From Tillus elongatus (taxonomy: Eukaryota > Arthropoda > Insecta > Coleoptera > Cleridae): a stretch of 64,000 nt of DNA. Below, piece by piece: positions 13,479 to 25,929 of this stretch. The position numbers and the translations under genes were made by a program. Within the stretch, counting starts at the first letter, position 1, and each line of letters starts with the position of its first letter. The stretch lies in NCBI GenBank assembly GCA_964006375.1, contig OZ023262.1:87003154-87067153 (forward strand), given 5' to 3'. Under the pieces are notes generated by a model, which had not been told where the DNA came from, ran no database searches, and worked only from the letters and a program-made list of their open reading frames with translations.

Positions 13479-14490
13479 TCAGTTGATAGTGTCATTTTTG
13501 AGAATGTGAGACATTTCAAGAAGGGAACGTTTTTTTAAATTTTTCTCCCTGTCTAATATTTTGACATCTTCAAAATCCATATTATGGCCTAAAGTAGACA
13601 CATGATGTGCCAGTGCACACCTATCTGGTCTCAGTCTGGAGTCACTCCTATGCTGGCTGATCCTCCTACTAACAGACTGTGAAGTCTCACCTATATAAGA
13701 AAGAGAACAATTTTTACAATCTAGTTTATAGACCACATCACGTAGTTTATGAACCGAAATTTTGTCCTTATTGCTGGTGAAGAAATTCTTGTTAGTCAAA
13801 ACATTGTATTTTGCCACTTTGATGTCTGTGAAAACTTTGAAGAGGTTCAATAGTCTATGTGTTAGGCCACTGATGTAAGGTAAAACAGCATACTTGGTAT
13901 CCAAACCTGGGTTGGAAGAGTCCGTAGCATCCTGTGCACGTGGGGAAAGCCTGGCAGCCGATCGATGAGGTGCAATTTCGGAGGGAGCGCCGAAAAGTAG
14001 CTTCATCATGTAGCTTTTTTCATAGCCATTCCTAATTATCATATCAGCAAAACGACGTAGAGCCCCTTGTTTAAATGAGGGGTGAGCAATGTCCAGAATT
14101 CGTTTTTTCATGCCCATTATGACGTTCAATTTCATTTTCTTGTCATGATATGACATACTATTAATGTATCTTCCGGAACTGGAAGATTTGCTGTACCAGT
14201 CCAACATGATGGTATTGTCGTTGCTTCTATAGACTCTGGTGTCCAAGGACGGAACACTTCTGTCTGTTTCTCTTTCGATTGTGAATTTGATGTGGTCATC
14301 AAAACTGTCGAAAATCCGTAACACTTCTTCTTCTTCAGTGTTTGTCGGGATGGCAAGAATCAAATCATCCATATATTGGTAGATGAAAGGTAATCTGAAA
14401 GGCAGACGTTATATCGCATATTTCAGCAACCAAGACATAACCATATTTGCAAGGACAGGGCTGAGATGACTACCCATTGGACATCCAAAG
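13479..14490 (-). pseudogene. PLE reverse transcriptase / GIY-YIG polyprotein, C-terminal part
   Basis: Minus strand. The RT fragment starts FGCPMGSHLSPVLAN (about 14484-14440), is cut by an in-frame TAA at 14409-14411, and resumes into YMDDLILAIP, the catalytic YxDD motif. It is then open for about 297 codons to 13479. After the RT thumb comes a linker and a GIY-YIG nuclease: VVYKLDCKNCSLSYIGETSQ (GIY-YIG equivalents VVY and YIG), the Arg in SRRISQHRSD, and a HHVSTLGHNMDFEDVKIL segment. This combination is diagnostic of Penelope-like elements. The first two thirds of the protein are missing. The long open part suggests a fairly recent insertion. Confidence 0.85.
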
Positions 14491-14584
14491 GAACTCCTGG
14501 CGAAATATATTGAGTTTTAGTACAGAGTGACTTTCTTTAAGATATAGCCCTCAATTGTTGGTCGTAATTGCCCTTAATATCATA
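14491..14584 (+). repeat. inverted copy of PLE 3' terminus at its 5' side
   Basis: It matches 12858-12951 in inverse orientation and joins directly to truncated RT sequence at 14490. The PLE at 55395-59460 has the same arrangement. Confidence 0.85.
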
Positions 14585-14626
14585 CATATTTTAGCACGCT
14601 AACGTGTAACGACTGTTACTCCTCCC

Positions 14627-14736
<110 letters not shown>

Positions 14737-14966
14737 ATATGGAAAGAAATACGAGGCAGTAAAGGTTTTGGGTGAAACTTTAGATGGAGAAAGAAAGAGG
14801 CAAATCTAAATTTGAAACTTGGTATGTCAAAATTTGAAGTATGTTATTCAGAGGATAGCTGTCAAACATTTTTGGAATGACGTTTGGTAAAATTATGTCG
14901 AAATACTGCACAAGTCAGCGACTTATATGTATTGGCATGCTGTGTAATTATGAGCAATAAAGATTA

Positions 14967-15446
<480 letters not shown>

Positions 15447-15825
15447 GTAATGACGAGTAGAAAATTGTCAATTAATTAATAAAACCTTCTGATATACACT
15501 TCAAAACAACCTGAAATACCAGGTGTGTACACCATTTGCAGACAAAGAAAATCAATATGCGTATGCAAACATTTCTTTGTCAATTATCGTATCGCATTAT
15601 GTCACAATGACTTAGCTCTTTTCACGTGACTGCTCCCTATACATGTTGTAAATGTTTATAAAAATATTGGTCATAATTCACAATTCAGTGCCGAGCTCAT
15701 TTCTCAACCAGGTGTGTAATTCATTATTAAGAAGTTCATTATACAAGGTCGTTCTGCAGACGTACGCTCACGCATGAAGGTGGATCACACCACGACTCTT
15801 ATTCTTGCACAGGGACAAACCACCA

Positions 15826-15831
15826 TATAAA
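15826..15831 (+). promoter_or_regulatory. TATA box of gene 1
   Basis: TATAAA 84 bp upstream of the ATG at 15910. The expected start is near 15857 (CCATAGTGTAAT). The spacing and short leader are typical of insect cuticular genes. Confidence 0.6.
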
Positions 15832-15909
15832 TACTCTGTCTGTAATCTTATTTTCCATAGTGTAATATCTGTTCAATCACACAAGAACTTACCAACCACC
15901 TCCTGCAAA

Positions 15910-15921
15910 ATGTTCAAATTT
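15910..15921 (+). CDS. cuticular-type secreted protein gene 1, exon 1
   Basis: ATG plus three codons (MFKF) followed at 15922 by a consensus donor GTAAGT, behind a TATA box and a short leader ending CCTGCAAAATG. Insect cuticular protein genes very commonly split the signal peptide after about four codons. The frame ends in phase 0 and the exon at 27218 begins in phase 0 on the same strand. Joined, they start [19 protein letters not shown], a plausible signal peptide. I saw no competing first exon in between. Linking them over 11.3 kb is inference. Confidence 0.6.
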
Positions 15922-16319
15922 GTAAGTACTTTTGTTTGAATATATCACAAGTTTTTATTTTTATTAATTTTTTTTTTTACTTTCCAAGTGTCGCTTATTA
16001 TTTTTTGCGAATTATGATGTATTTAAACCATAAATTGGATAACCTACAGAATAAGGGCTCTTTAACAATCTCAGATTTCACACAAAGCTTTAGTCAGAGA
16101 TTTTGTTATATTGTAACCACCTGTCGCGAAAGAAAAGTTTTTTAATTTTTTTTATTAATGTTTTGACTTTGAAAACTGGCTCATTCAGTCACTGTCAATA
16201 TTCAAAATGATCAAAGATGCATCTGACCTTGCTTTTCACAATGGCAAAATCTGTCTTAAGAATGTTAATCTAACAAGCTCTTTAACTTTTTCCTTTTATC
16301 TCCCTATACAGTTGCTGTT

Positions 16320-16640
16320 TACTAAAAATAGATAATAAAATTAAAGCTTACATACATATCCACGCACACGCATACGCGAGCGCATATACACTCATGTATA
16401 CGCACCCACGTCAACAGGATTTATACGTCCAGTACTTAACACTAGGTGCAGGACAGAAAATGCACATTATTTCTTCATTTGCACAAACACACACATACAT
16501 ATGCATGCACACATCTACGCTACAAGTTGCTGGAGGAGAAACACTGGGACACTTTTCACACCAATGGAGCCTGTCATGGTGACTTTTTAACATACTAGGG
16601 AGACTGCGGCCAAAATAGGTTAACACAAGGAAAGACACTT
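16320..16640. other. CA/TA-rich low-complexity stretch
   Basis: Interspersed CACGCAC, ACACACATACAT and related purine-pyrimidine runs near 16350-16510. Opposed reading frames here look like products of the simple sequence; no domain is recognised. Confidence 0.35.
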
Positions 16641-16814
16641 ACTTTTATCTCTCTGACTATACATTAAACTGCTACGTGTATTTAGTTTTCCTTAAGAGTA
16701 TATACTAAGAGCTATATAAACCTAGCTAAGAGTCTTTAACAAAACACATGAAAGCTACCATGACACTTTTATTACAAACAGCTTCATACATAAGTAATGT
16801 CACATCAAGTGAAT

Positions 16815-17560
16815 GTATTCTATCAAATTACAAAATAATATTTTTCTTTGTTAATGATACAGGAAAAAATAAAATGATTTAGATCAGCTGGGCTGCATGA
16901 GCAAAATGGATTGTCTTCAACTATTATTTTATACAAATAAGACTTAAAAGCACCATGTCCTATGATAATCCTATTAAGTGTCGTAGGCAAATACCTGGGA
17001 AGCAACAGTTCTTTGTAAATCGGCTTTTTTCTGAAATTAGAGATGATACTACTAAAGTGCTTGTTACAGCTACTTTTCAACTTATTACAATGATCCTGCC
17101 ACATTATATTACACACATGTTTTACTTGCGGAAGTAGATCTTTATTACTGTAAAAGTCATGTTTACAACTTGCTTTAGTTGCTTTTTTAGCAAAATAGTC
17201 GGGCTTTTCATTACCCTCAAGCTTTGAGTGCCCTTTTACCCATATGAAAGTAACTCATTTATGCTGTTGTTCCAAGAACTCTAATTGATAAGCAATATCA
17301 CATATTACCCTGGACCGATATATAGCATTTTAAAGATTCGGTGGAGTTCTTAACAGTGAAAGGGAATCGGTCAAAACAAAACAAAGCTACTCATATTTTG
17401 GTTACAGGCTAGTACTAACGCTTTTTGTATAGCAACAGCTTCAGCAATATAAATTGAAGTGAACTTTGGTAGACTAAATAGCTCAGCATAAGAATTTAGT
17501 TTGGTATTAACACATGACTGTGTCAACAAAAGCGGCATCTACTAACAGAAATGTCTTCCA
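16815..17560 (-). pseudogene. LINE RNase H and C-terminal relic
   Basis: Minus-strand fragments include IYIAEAVAIQKALVLAC (RNase H Glu motif), TDSLSLL after a frameshift (RNase H Asp motif) and VKGHS...GNE...YFAKKAT. Then comes LLLPRYLPTTLNRIIIGHG and a PFCSCSPADLNHFIFSC tail (ORF 16823-17116). This order is that of the C-terminus of I/jockey-type non-LTR retrotransposons that carry RNase H. Stops and shifts mark it as dead. Confidence 0.75.
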
Positions 17561-17832
17561 AAGATAAGAAAAAAATAATATGTATCATTAAGGCGATAAT
17601 CGTTTTTACAAACAAACATAAAATACCGCGAGAAAATGAAAAATATTATAACAGTGTATATTGTGACTAAACTAATAAAACTGAAATCATAAATATTCAA
17701 ACACAATTCATTAAAGAATCATTATTGTGAAACGGTTAACTAGAATTTTTCAGTTGATATATCTGTAAACCAGTGTCAAATTAGCCCATGCTGTTCAAAT
17801 GGAGTTTAACGTGTCAGTTTTCTGATGAAAAC

Positions 17833-17834
<2 letters not shown>

Positions 17835-17925
<91 letters not shown>

Positions 17926-17937
17926 GTGTGTGTGTGT
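17835..17937. repeat. (TA)n(GT)n tract
   Basis: TA to 17923 then a short GT run. Flanks are not recognised as HINE, although the TA-then-GT polarity is the same. Confidence 0.95.
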
Positions 17938-18045
17938 TTTCTGTATGATATCATATACCTATCTTCAAATATTTACGAATTATTGACAATTGAAAACTGC
18001 CATTTTTAATAAAAATAAAAATGGATTGGTTGTTCGTGCGTTTTT

Positions 18046-18767
<722 letters not shown>

Positions 18768-19133
18768 TTTTTTTGAAAGTTTAACCTGTTTGCAGCTTCA
18801 CAATTACTCAATCTGTCCACAAACTCTATTTGGACGTTAGTAACAATATCTGTGGACAGCATACTTTGCATAGTGTAAAACTTTAATTGAAGTGTAATTT
18901 ATGCAGTAGGCGGCTGGTTCACATTTTGTAATTATAATATAATTGTGAAAAATTAGGTGTCAGTTATTCTCATTTAGTGGCAATACTGTGATCATTTTTA
19001 GAATATAAAAATCGCTGGACACGCCTGCTCGATCCTCTGTTTTAATTCATTTAGATTTTTCACTTAGGGCGATTTATAAAGTTTGGTGTTTATGAGCCCC
19101 GTTCAAAACACAGAAGACTTAAGAAACCGTATT

Positions 19134-19258
19134 AGTTGATTTTTTTTTTATCACTAATAGAGAGGTATCGATGGTACGACTTTGCAAAAATGTTTTCAAA
19201 TGGGCCCGTACTAAGACCACTATAACCCATATGCGGGGTCAGATTCAATTTGTATATG

Positions 19259-19340
<82 letters not shown>

Positions 19341-19648
19341 TGTAGGTATCCAACCGATAACTCAAAAAATAATTAACTGATTTTGATGAAACGCGGCAAG
19401 TGCCTGTTATTATTATCGCTCGGATGAGTTCGTTAGCCAGGAAAATCGGACAAGGTTTTCCGGGAAAATTTTTAGTTTTCTTTCGAAAAAAAAAAGAAAG
19501 CTATTTTAATAAAGTTTGGTAGATGTGTTGCCTTGGGAAAGACCTTACTACAAACCAAAATTTAACTTTCTAAGTTTATATAAAATCGAGTTATCCAAGT
19601 TTGAAGCATTTAATAAAAATTCACTACCATAACGCACGCGTCCCGAAC
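19134..19648 (+). mobile_element. TA-HINE nested in mariner relic
   Basis: AGTTGATTT start, tract at 19260-19336, tail shortened to AACGCACGCGTCCCGAAC so the hairpin loop is lost. The uninterrupted sister (about 26060-26075, minus strand) shows CGCAATATTGAATCG where this copy has flanks GTATT and TTTTATTGAATCG. Confidence 0.75.
19260..19336. repeat. (TA)n tract of TA-HINE
   Basis: Between GTATATGCT (head side) and GTCTGTAGGTATCC (body side). Confidence 0.95.
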
Positions 19649-20118
19649 TTTTATTGAATCGTGTAGGGTAATATTGTCCTGGAATTATAATTTTAAATGC
19701 ATAAAACTTTTTCAAAAGTTATATCTTTATCTTGATAACGAAACCATATTTTTCATAATTGCAAAATGTCAGCTTATGCAAACTATGCTATGTAATTTAA
19801 TTTAAATAATTTTTTCCCTAGAAATCGTTAAACTTATGAAAAAATGCACGAAAGCTTTTTTGTTATTAATGAATTAAGCTCTTTAGAATGTGTTTCAAAA
19901 TGGCGATACAGTTGTAAGAAAAAAAGTTACGCGTGAAATAAATTCTAGGGGTGTATTTTTCTACCCCTCACAACCTTACGGGAAAACCAAAAAATCGTCC
20001 ATTGATTGTCCTCTCGATAGCATATAACATCTACTTAATCTGATTTTTGTGACTTGATATATAAGAAAAAAATCAATAACAAATAACAAAAGCCTAGGCA
20101 CGTCGAGTATGTTTTCAA

Positions 20119-20166
20119 GGTATATATATATATATATATATATAATGAATTAATATTAATATATAA

Positions 20167-20227
<61 letters not shown>
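20119..20227. repeat. interrupted (TA)n tracts
   Basis: Two runs (20121-20144 and 20171-20227) are split by AATGAATTAATATTAATATATAATATT. The left side abuts the mariner TIR end. Confidence 0.9.
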
Positions 20228-20231
<4 letters not shown>

Positions 20232-20720
20232 GATTAGGCAATGGTGGTCCGGTGTCTTCCTTTAGTCTTTGATAAGTTTGTTGGACAGAACCTTTGAAAC
20301 ACCTTTTCCAGAAAATTAAGATTTCTCTTTGAAACTTTGTGTCTTATATTTTCTAATTGAGTTGCCCGTTAAGGCAAATCACAACAACTAAAAATTCTAA
20401 TCTAAGGTAAATTCGAGTTATTAAACTTTAGAAAACTTTTGATTAAAATTCGCCCCACTATTGAAAACTTTTTTTGAAGCTAGAAATTTGAAAATTCGTA
20501 TATGATATACTGTAAATACAATGTTTCTATCCATAGTGATTCAAAGAGCTTTGATAGTTTCGAAGCTATATAAGTTTTACGGGACAAAATGTAAAATTTT
20601 TCCGGTTGGATTTTCCTGGCTATTTTCTGTGGCTAACGAACTTGTACCAGCCATTTTACAAAAAAGACACATGTGTAAAGTTTCTATGTAAACGTAATAA
20701 AGAAATGTCACCTCATAGAA
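20228..20720. mobile_element. degenerate HINE pieces
   Basis: GATAAGTTTGTTGGACAG (about 20269) recalls the plus-orientation body. GGATTTTCCTGGC and GGCTAACGAACTTG (about 20608-20645) recall the inverse. So two decayed halves face each other. Confidence 0.4.
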
Positions 20721-21218
20721 TTTTAATCAAAATCATTAATATTTTGTTCCTTATAACGGCTGAAACATTAGGATAAATTTCTTCGGCGCCTGAATTCCTT
20801 ACCATAGCATAGCATGTTAATAGACCCATCTTAAGCTGAATATTCCGCTAATCTACTACTAGGATTAGGCTTCCATTCAAGTAATACCAAATTTACATAT
20901 GTATACCCAAAATAATGAATATTCAAATGGATATTTGCCTTTCCGTATTATTTTTTCTGCACGAAGCAGGGTCGGTGACCCCTTCAGAGGCTTATAGGCG
21001 TCAATCTAGGGTTCTTAACCCTTATCAGCAATTAATACCGTATCCTGAAAATGCCTACTGGTGACCGCCTGAGCTATCCTACAACTTATTACCCGACAGA
21101 TTTAATGAGATGCTCTTAAATTACAACATTCACAATCACAGCATGAAGCGATTTTCACTTGGTTCAACGTCTTAGATCGATATAGAAGTTATTTAGCTAT
21201 CGCCAAGTTTAACTTGTG
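20721..21218. other. unassigned stretch with a weak tRNA-like patch
   Basis: Minus-strand GGATAGCTCAGGCGGTCACC (about 21080-21060) looks like an A box, but the B-box candidate GGGTTAAGAACCC is imperfect. No gene is seen. Confidence 0.25.
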
Positions 21219-21510
21219 AACTGATTGAAAATGCTGCTGATTACAGTTTTTCGCAGTGTGGAGAAAGATACTATCTTAGCGTGTTTTCATGGAACGAACC
21301 ATTGTGCTTAAATATTTGACTAAACTGATCTTTACCAATTTCTAACTAAAGATTAGCTATGAACTGATCGAAAATGCTCCTAAGTATATTTTTCTCAATG
21401 TGGAGAATAACTTAATTTTAGGGCTTTTTCATGGAAGGAACAATTCTCGTCGGATATTTGATTAAACTGATCTGTACCAATTTGCTAACTGAAGATTAAC
21501 TACCTTTAAA
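21219..21510 (+). repeat. diverged tandem duplication, period about 142 bp
   Basis: GAACTGATTGAAAATGCTGC (21219) and GAACTGATCGAAAATGCTCC (21361) start two units. Both share TTTCTC/GCA(A)TGTGGAGAA, TTTTCATGGAA, a GACTAAACTGATCT-like block and CTAACTAAAGATTA. Confidence 0.6.
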
Positions 21511-21527
21511 ACTTTTTAACTTTTTAA

Positions 21528-21650
21528 TGAATTTTCGTAGAAAAAAGTTACTAATGAGGAGACCGTGACTTTAGAATTTTGAAAAAATTTCTTCAAATAA
21601 GTGAGTACTAGGTCCCGCCAAACACATATCCGGGGTCACTTTTAATTTTC
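21528..21650 (+). mobile_element. TA-HINE head fragment
   Basis: AATGAATTTTCGTAGAAAAAAGTTACTAATGAGGAG block followed by CACATATCCGGGGTCAC; stops before any tract at TTCAAG. Confidence 0.65.
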
Positions 21651-22045
21651 AAGTTGGAGAGATTTGTAAGATCTCACAAAACCAGAGACGTGACAGTACA
21701 CCATATATTCATTTATTTATTTATTCAATGTGCAAGTATACAGTTTATAAACCATTTACGTATTGCATAACAAGATAAACTATAACTATGGTGTACACCT
21801 ATAATTCTGCAACCTCACTTATTACCCACATCAAATCAATAACAATACAAAACAACATTTCGGCAAGCTTAGAATCCATTTCAGGCTTCACAGGCAGTCC
21901 ATCAATTTTACGAAACTAATATCAAATTCAAATTTATTCTGTCTACTCCAAATTCATATCTCATTCAGTACAGGTAATTTGGAGACCCAATAAAGTCAAG
22001 AGGACAACGTGGTCAGGCATGTATATGTTCAGTCAATGCGTTCTT

Positions 22046-22450
22046 AAATGCTCTTCAATTCATGTTGAAGATGTCAACATGCTTACACAGTCTGTTATAA
22101 CTTGTGCACATTCTATAAAACAGACTATTCGTTCTGCACCCCGGTATATAAAACAGTTGCTCCAGTCTACTACCCCTCTGAGGAACCCTAAACTGTATGC
22201 TGCCCAAAAATTCAGAAAAATTTACCAAGTTCCTTACGATTTTAAACAAAAACACCAGGTCAGCAACTATGCGCCTGCTCTGAAGACTGGTTATGTCAAA
22301 CACAGTAAGCAAACTCACATATGGTGTAAAAGTGGGATAAGATCCAAAAAACTTAAAATGCAGAAAACGAACAAACCTCCGCTGAACTTTCTCCACCACA
22401 TCAGAATAAACCTTGTAAAAAGGATTCCACACCATCGACAGATACTCCAT
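22046..22450 (-). pseudogene. LINE ORF2 C-terminal region
   Basis: Open for about 130 residues on the minus strand, including EYLSMVWNPFYKVYSDVVEK and VQRRFVRFL. These are the conserved motifs that follow the RT domain in jockey-like LINEs (a position often annotated as the transposon BS polymerase in insects). The reading frame differs from the RT fragment upstream, so a frameshift lies in 22450-22585. Confidence 0.8.
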
Positions 22451-22578
22451 TTTTAGACGTATATATGCATTAAAAAGAATTTTAAGTGTTTCAACTCTAC
22501 TGAATCCTCTCGAGTTTCGAATAATAAGCCCAACGTTTTCAACCCCGATGCAGCATTTTTTTCCACGTGCTTCGCTAA

Positions 22579-22960
22579 TTATAATTTAGTGTCAAACTCA
22601 ATTCCTAAGTCACCAAACTGGGTCCTACGCAAAAGTTGGTCACCTCCAACAATATATTGGTACTCAACAGGGGCAAGACGTCTCGTAAAAGTAGAAACAA
22701 AACATTTCCCGTTATTCTCAAAACACCATTCTGACAGTGAATCAATGCTCCTGTGTAGTTCCTCACAATCACTAATGCTAGAAATAACACGAAAGATCTT
22801 TAAATCATCAGCAAACAACAAACAACGGGAGTCACCTATACTTTTCGGCAGATCATTGACAAACAATAAAAACATTAAAGGTCCCAAATTTGACCACTGG
22901 GGCACCCCAGAGGGTGACGAAGACAATGAGGACTCGCTTCCACCATAAACCACATATTGT
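22579..22960 (-). pseudogene. LINE reverse transcriptase fragment
   Basis: Minus strand: SPSGVPQWSNLGPLMFLLFV (the usual SGVPQGS with a W change), LPKSIGD and CLLFADDLKIFR with the catalytic FADD. Then SLSEWCFENN and TRRLAPVEYQYIVGG, then FGDLGIEFD. About the central third of the RT palm is present, and 5' sequence is absent. Non-functional. Confidence 0.85.
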
Positions 22961-22978
22961 ACCCTTCCAGTAAAATAA

Positions 22979-22982
<4 letters not shown>

Positions 22983-23022
<40 letters not shown>
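22983..23022. repeat. (TA)n tract
   Basis: Truncated LINE on the left, start of mariner TIR (ACAATGTGGAAAAAAGCATG) on the right. Confidence 0.95.
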
Positions 23023-23023
<1 letters not shown>

Positions 23024-25106
23024 CAATGTGGAAAAAAGCATGGGTTACCACTAGTAAGAACCTTTTTTTAAACGCTCGAACATTTAGAATTTAATTTGCC
23101 TACTTTTGCATCTAATTTACTTGTTTTTTAATTGACGGTCGTCAAAGGTATGACGTCTTCGACATTTTCTTAATTGCAATATGCGCCTTGTGATATATCA
23201 TTTGAAAGCTCGTATCTCGCACGGGATGCTATTATTTTTGGCGTGATTCTATCACGCATTTTCAAAATGACAATTTTTTTTCCAGAAATTTCTTTTTATC
23301 CACTAACAATGAATAACTCAATTCTTTGATCTTATTTCCTTAAAGATAACTAACGGACATGGTTTTAAATTATCAATTGCACTAAAGTAGAGTAGTATTA
23401 GTACTATTCCGTTAAATAAGAAAACAGAGAAACACAACAAAGAAAATATGTATGTCAAATGGAATTAAATAAATAATTACAAATAACAATAGGAATGACG
23501 TATGATTGATAAATTAATAGTATATTTCAGTAAGTACTGAAACTGTTGTCCGTTAACTACTTCGCGATGTCTAGAAACAAACTCTTCTTGAACATTGTGC
23601 ATTGTTTCGGGTAAAATTTTTCTCATTTTCATTGTTATGCTGCACTTTAAGTCTTGAAAATTTCTTGGATGATCTAAAAACACTTTGAATTTCAAATAAC
23701 CCCACAAAAAATCAAGATGGGTCATAATATCAGGTGATCTGGCTGGCTCGTCAACTGGACCTAGTCGAGCAATCTATTTTGCTGGAAATGCCAAGTAAGA
23801 TAATCTCGAACCTCTCTCGTGTAATGTGCTGGAGCACCATCTTGCTGTAGCCAAATTTTTGGACTGGGCAAATCGGGATTGGAATCAGGATAAAAAGATA
23901 AGGCATTTTCTTCACTTTGTCTTTTAATATTCCTGCCCGTACATCAAGTTTGTCGGGTAATTGGATATGAGTTTCTTGTATCTATGGTGAACTATCTTTG
24001 GACGAGTATCCAAAATTTTGCTTATTTTCCGTTTCGTTAAAATAAAGTGTAGCGTCATCTAAGAGTAAAGTATTTGATGCAAAATTTAGAGTTCGATGAC
24101 AAATTAGTGGCCTTATTTCAGAAAATTGCAATGGTCGGTCAAAATCGTCTTCACTTAATTCGTGTACCAAGTAGACTTTATATGGGTAATATATTTTTTT
24201 TTGGTGCAAATATGTTTGCACAGACTTGTGACTTATTTCCTCATTATGAGCTATTTGGCGACTAACACTATGCGGATTTTCTTGATTAGTCAATAGGACT
24301 AACAATCTGAATGTTTTTATCTACCGTAGGTCTTCCACTTTTAGGCAAATTTTTAACACAGTCAAGATCTTCATAATTTCTTAAAAACTCGGAAACTGTG
24401 GACTGTGAAATCTACGTTCGATATGAATGGACTGGATTAAAGAGCTCCCGTAACTCGTTGGTCGATCTACGATGATCTCCATAGCCAACCATCATTAAAA
24501 TTTCAATACGATATTTACCACTGAGAAGAATTTATCGATTTTGAAAAGGGGGAATTTTTAAATAGAAGATAACGCATTGCCAAGAAAAATATTCTAGAAT
24601 ATAATCTAATCACACCTTTCAATTTTGACTTTTCATGTTTGTTGTTTGTTTGCATACCCTTATTCAAAACTACGAAACTGCTCGTCAAAATTAAGGGACA
24701 GGTCATTATTTTTTTTTTAAATAACAAACCAGACAGACCGTACTGATATTGATAATTTAAAACCATATTCTACAGGTGCCTTTACAATAAAATCACAGAA
24801 TTTAGTCACTTATTCTTGGTTGAATAAAATTGTTTATGGAAGAAAAAGTCGCTATTTCGAAAATTCATGAAAGAATCGCTGCAAGGTTTAGGAGCATACT
24901 GTGTGAGATAAGAGCTTTGAAATGATGTTTCACAAACCCCAGACTGCAATTAAAGAAAAATGTCAATAACGTCATACGTTTGACGGCCGTCAATGAAAAA
25001 ACAAATGAACTAGATGAAAATCTAGGCTAATTAAAAACCAAATTCACGTGCGCTAGCGTTTTAGAAAAAACATAGTTATTAGGGGTAGATCATACTTTTT
25101 TCCACG

Positions 25107-25109
<3 letters not shown>
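23022..25109 (-). mobile_element. mariner with about 210-bp TIRs, flanked by (TA)n
   Basis: The left end (ATGTGGAAAAAAGCATG) and right end (CATACTTTTTTCCACGC) are inverse. Paired blocks include TTGACGGTCGTCAAAGGTATG (23133) with CATACGTTTGACGGCCGTCA (about 24974). A transposase relic lies between. TA repeats touch both ends, which fits TA target use. Confidence 0.85.
23477..24305 (-). pseudogene. mariner transposase relic
   Basis: Minus strand: a DNA-binding remnant (SVSRQIAHNEEISHKSVQT), then YLHQKKIYYPYKVYLVHELS and DDFDRPLQFSE. The first catalytic Asp region is LLLDDATLYFNE. After frameshifts come a WCSST-like QDGAP relic, GPVDEPARSPDIMTHLDFLW (third acidic region) and a C-terminal DHPRNFQDLK...HREVVNGQQFQYLLKY. 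The GQQFQYLL ending is typical of insect mariners. The original second catalytic block is damaged. Non-functional. Confidence 0.8.

Positions 25110-25193
<84 letters not shown>
25109..25193. repeat. (TA)n tract shared by two mariners
   Basis: The mariner ending at 25109 and the one starting at 25194 both abut this tract. Confidence 0.95.
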
Positions 25194-25196
<3 letters not shown>

Positions 25197-25645
25197 GGTG
25201 TACACAAATGTGCAAAAGATTTGGGAAGTGATTCCTTCTTGAAAATTAGAGCGGGTCTTTTATCTTCATACACCCGTCTCCTGTGAAGATATACCCCTTA
25301 AAAGGGGTGCCAAAAAAGTAGGATTTTTAAATTATATATGAAAGACGGGACAGATATTAATTTAGGTAGCTGCTTTTTACTATCGAGTCCCTCAGTGAAC
25401 AATTTGTTAGTTTTCCCGTAAGGTTGTAACAGGTAAAAAAAAGCCACCCGTAGAACTTATTTCAACTAAACTTTTTTTCTTATAGCTATATCGCCATTAT
25501 ATAATACACTTTGATGATAATTTGATTCACTCATAACAACACGGTCTCTCGTATTTTTTTAATTTGACGATTTCTGGAGTAACCATTATTTAAATTCAAT
25601 TATATAGCATAGTGTGCATAGGTTGACATTTTGTAATTACACAAA

Positions 25646-25857
25646 GGTAAAAAAGGTAAAGGTAAGATACTTACTGGCAATTAGGCCATTGCTGACTTTT
25701 TGCTCATCTAAACTAACCTACCCTCCACCTTGAGCTCGATCTCAACGACGACAGTTATTTGAAAAATCGTCCGCCGACGGTGAGTCTTGAACCGTCGTCC
25801 CCCTAGTCCGTGTTGGAAAGTCTGAATCGACTTTCCTGCACGGCCACGGAGGCGCTC
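25646..25857 (-). mobile_element. SINE-B with 13-bp target duplication
   Basis: Minus strand. The tRNA-like head CGCCTCCGTGGCCGTGCAGG with B box GACGGTTCAAGACTC is followed by a short body. A TTACCTTTACC-type tail lies at the left. The target duplication GTAATTACACAAA is present at 25633-25645 and 25858-25870. Nested in a mariner TIR, so younger than it. Confidence 0.85.
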
Positions 25858-25929
25858 GTAATTACACAAAATATGATTTTTATATCAAAATAAAAAATAA
25901 TTGTTGAAAACAAACTATGCATTTAAACT

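Larger units (their letters stand above)
12858..14584 (-). mobile_element. Penelope-like element, 5'-truncated, inverted termini
   Basis: The minus-strand element has partial reverse transcriptase, GIY-YIG endonuclease, a roughly 500-bp 3' untranslated region, and 94-bp terminal segments at 12858-12951 and 14491-14584 that are inverted copies of each other. Both outer sides are near (TA)n tracts. The 3' end has TTGAAGATGCC and GGCGAAA, a decayed hammerhead-like core. Confidence 0.85.
18768..20118 (+). mobile_element. deleted mariner, split by a HINE
   Basis: 18800-19133 and 19649-20110 match, in inverse orientation and in order, the element at 25194-26764. Landmarks are TAATTTATGCAGTAGGCGGC, GGTGTTTATGAGCCCC, GAATCGTGTAGGGTAA and the terminal CCTCACAACCTTACGGGAAA. 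Only decayed transposase C-terminal sequence and one TIR remain. Confidence 0.65.
21695..22982 (-). mobile_element. jockey-type LINE, 5'-truncated
   Basis: Minus strand: RT fragment, C-terminal region, a roughly 350-bp 3' untranslated region and an AATAAATAAATAAATGAATA tail (about 21710-21730). The 5' truncation point meets a (TA)n tract at 22983. Confidence 0.8.

Noticed and set aside
14132..14356. 74-residue minus frame within the PLE
   Set aside because: Out-of-frame overlap with the RT/GIY-YIG polyprotein.
13479..14372. Intact functional PLE gene
   Set aside because: The RT is cut by TAA at 14409-14411 and most of its N-terminal part is missing, so it is a truncated copy despite the long open frame.
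22019..22456. 145-residue plus-strand frame
   Set aside because: Antisense shadow of the LINE ORF2 C-terminal fragment.
22589..22948. 119-residue plus-strand frame
   Set aside because: Antisense shadow of the LINE reverse transcriptase fragment.
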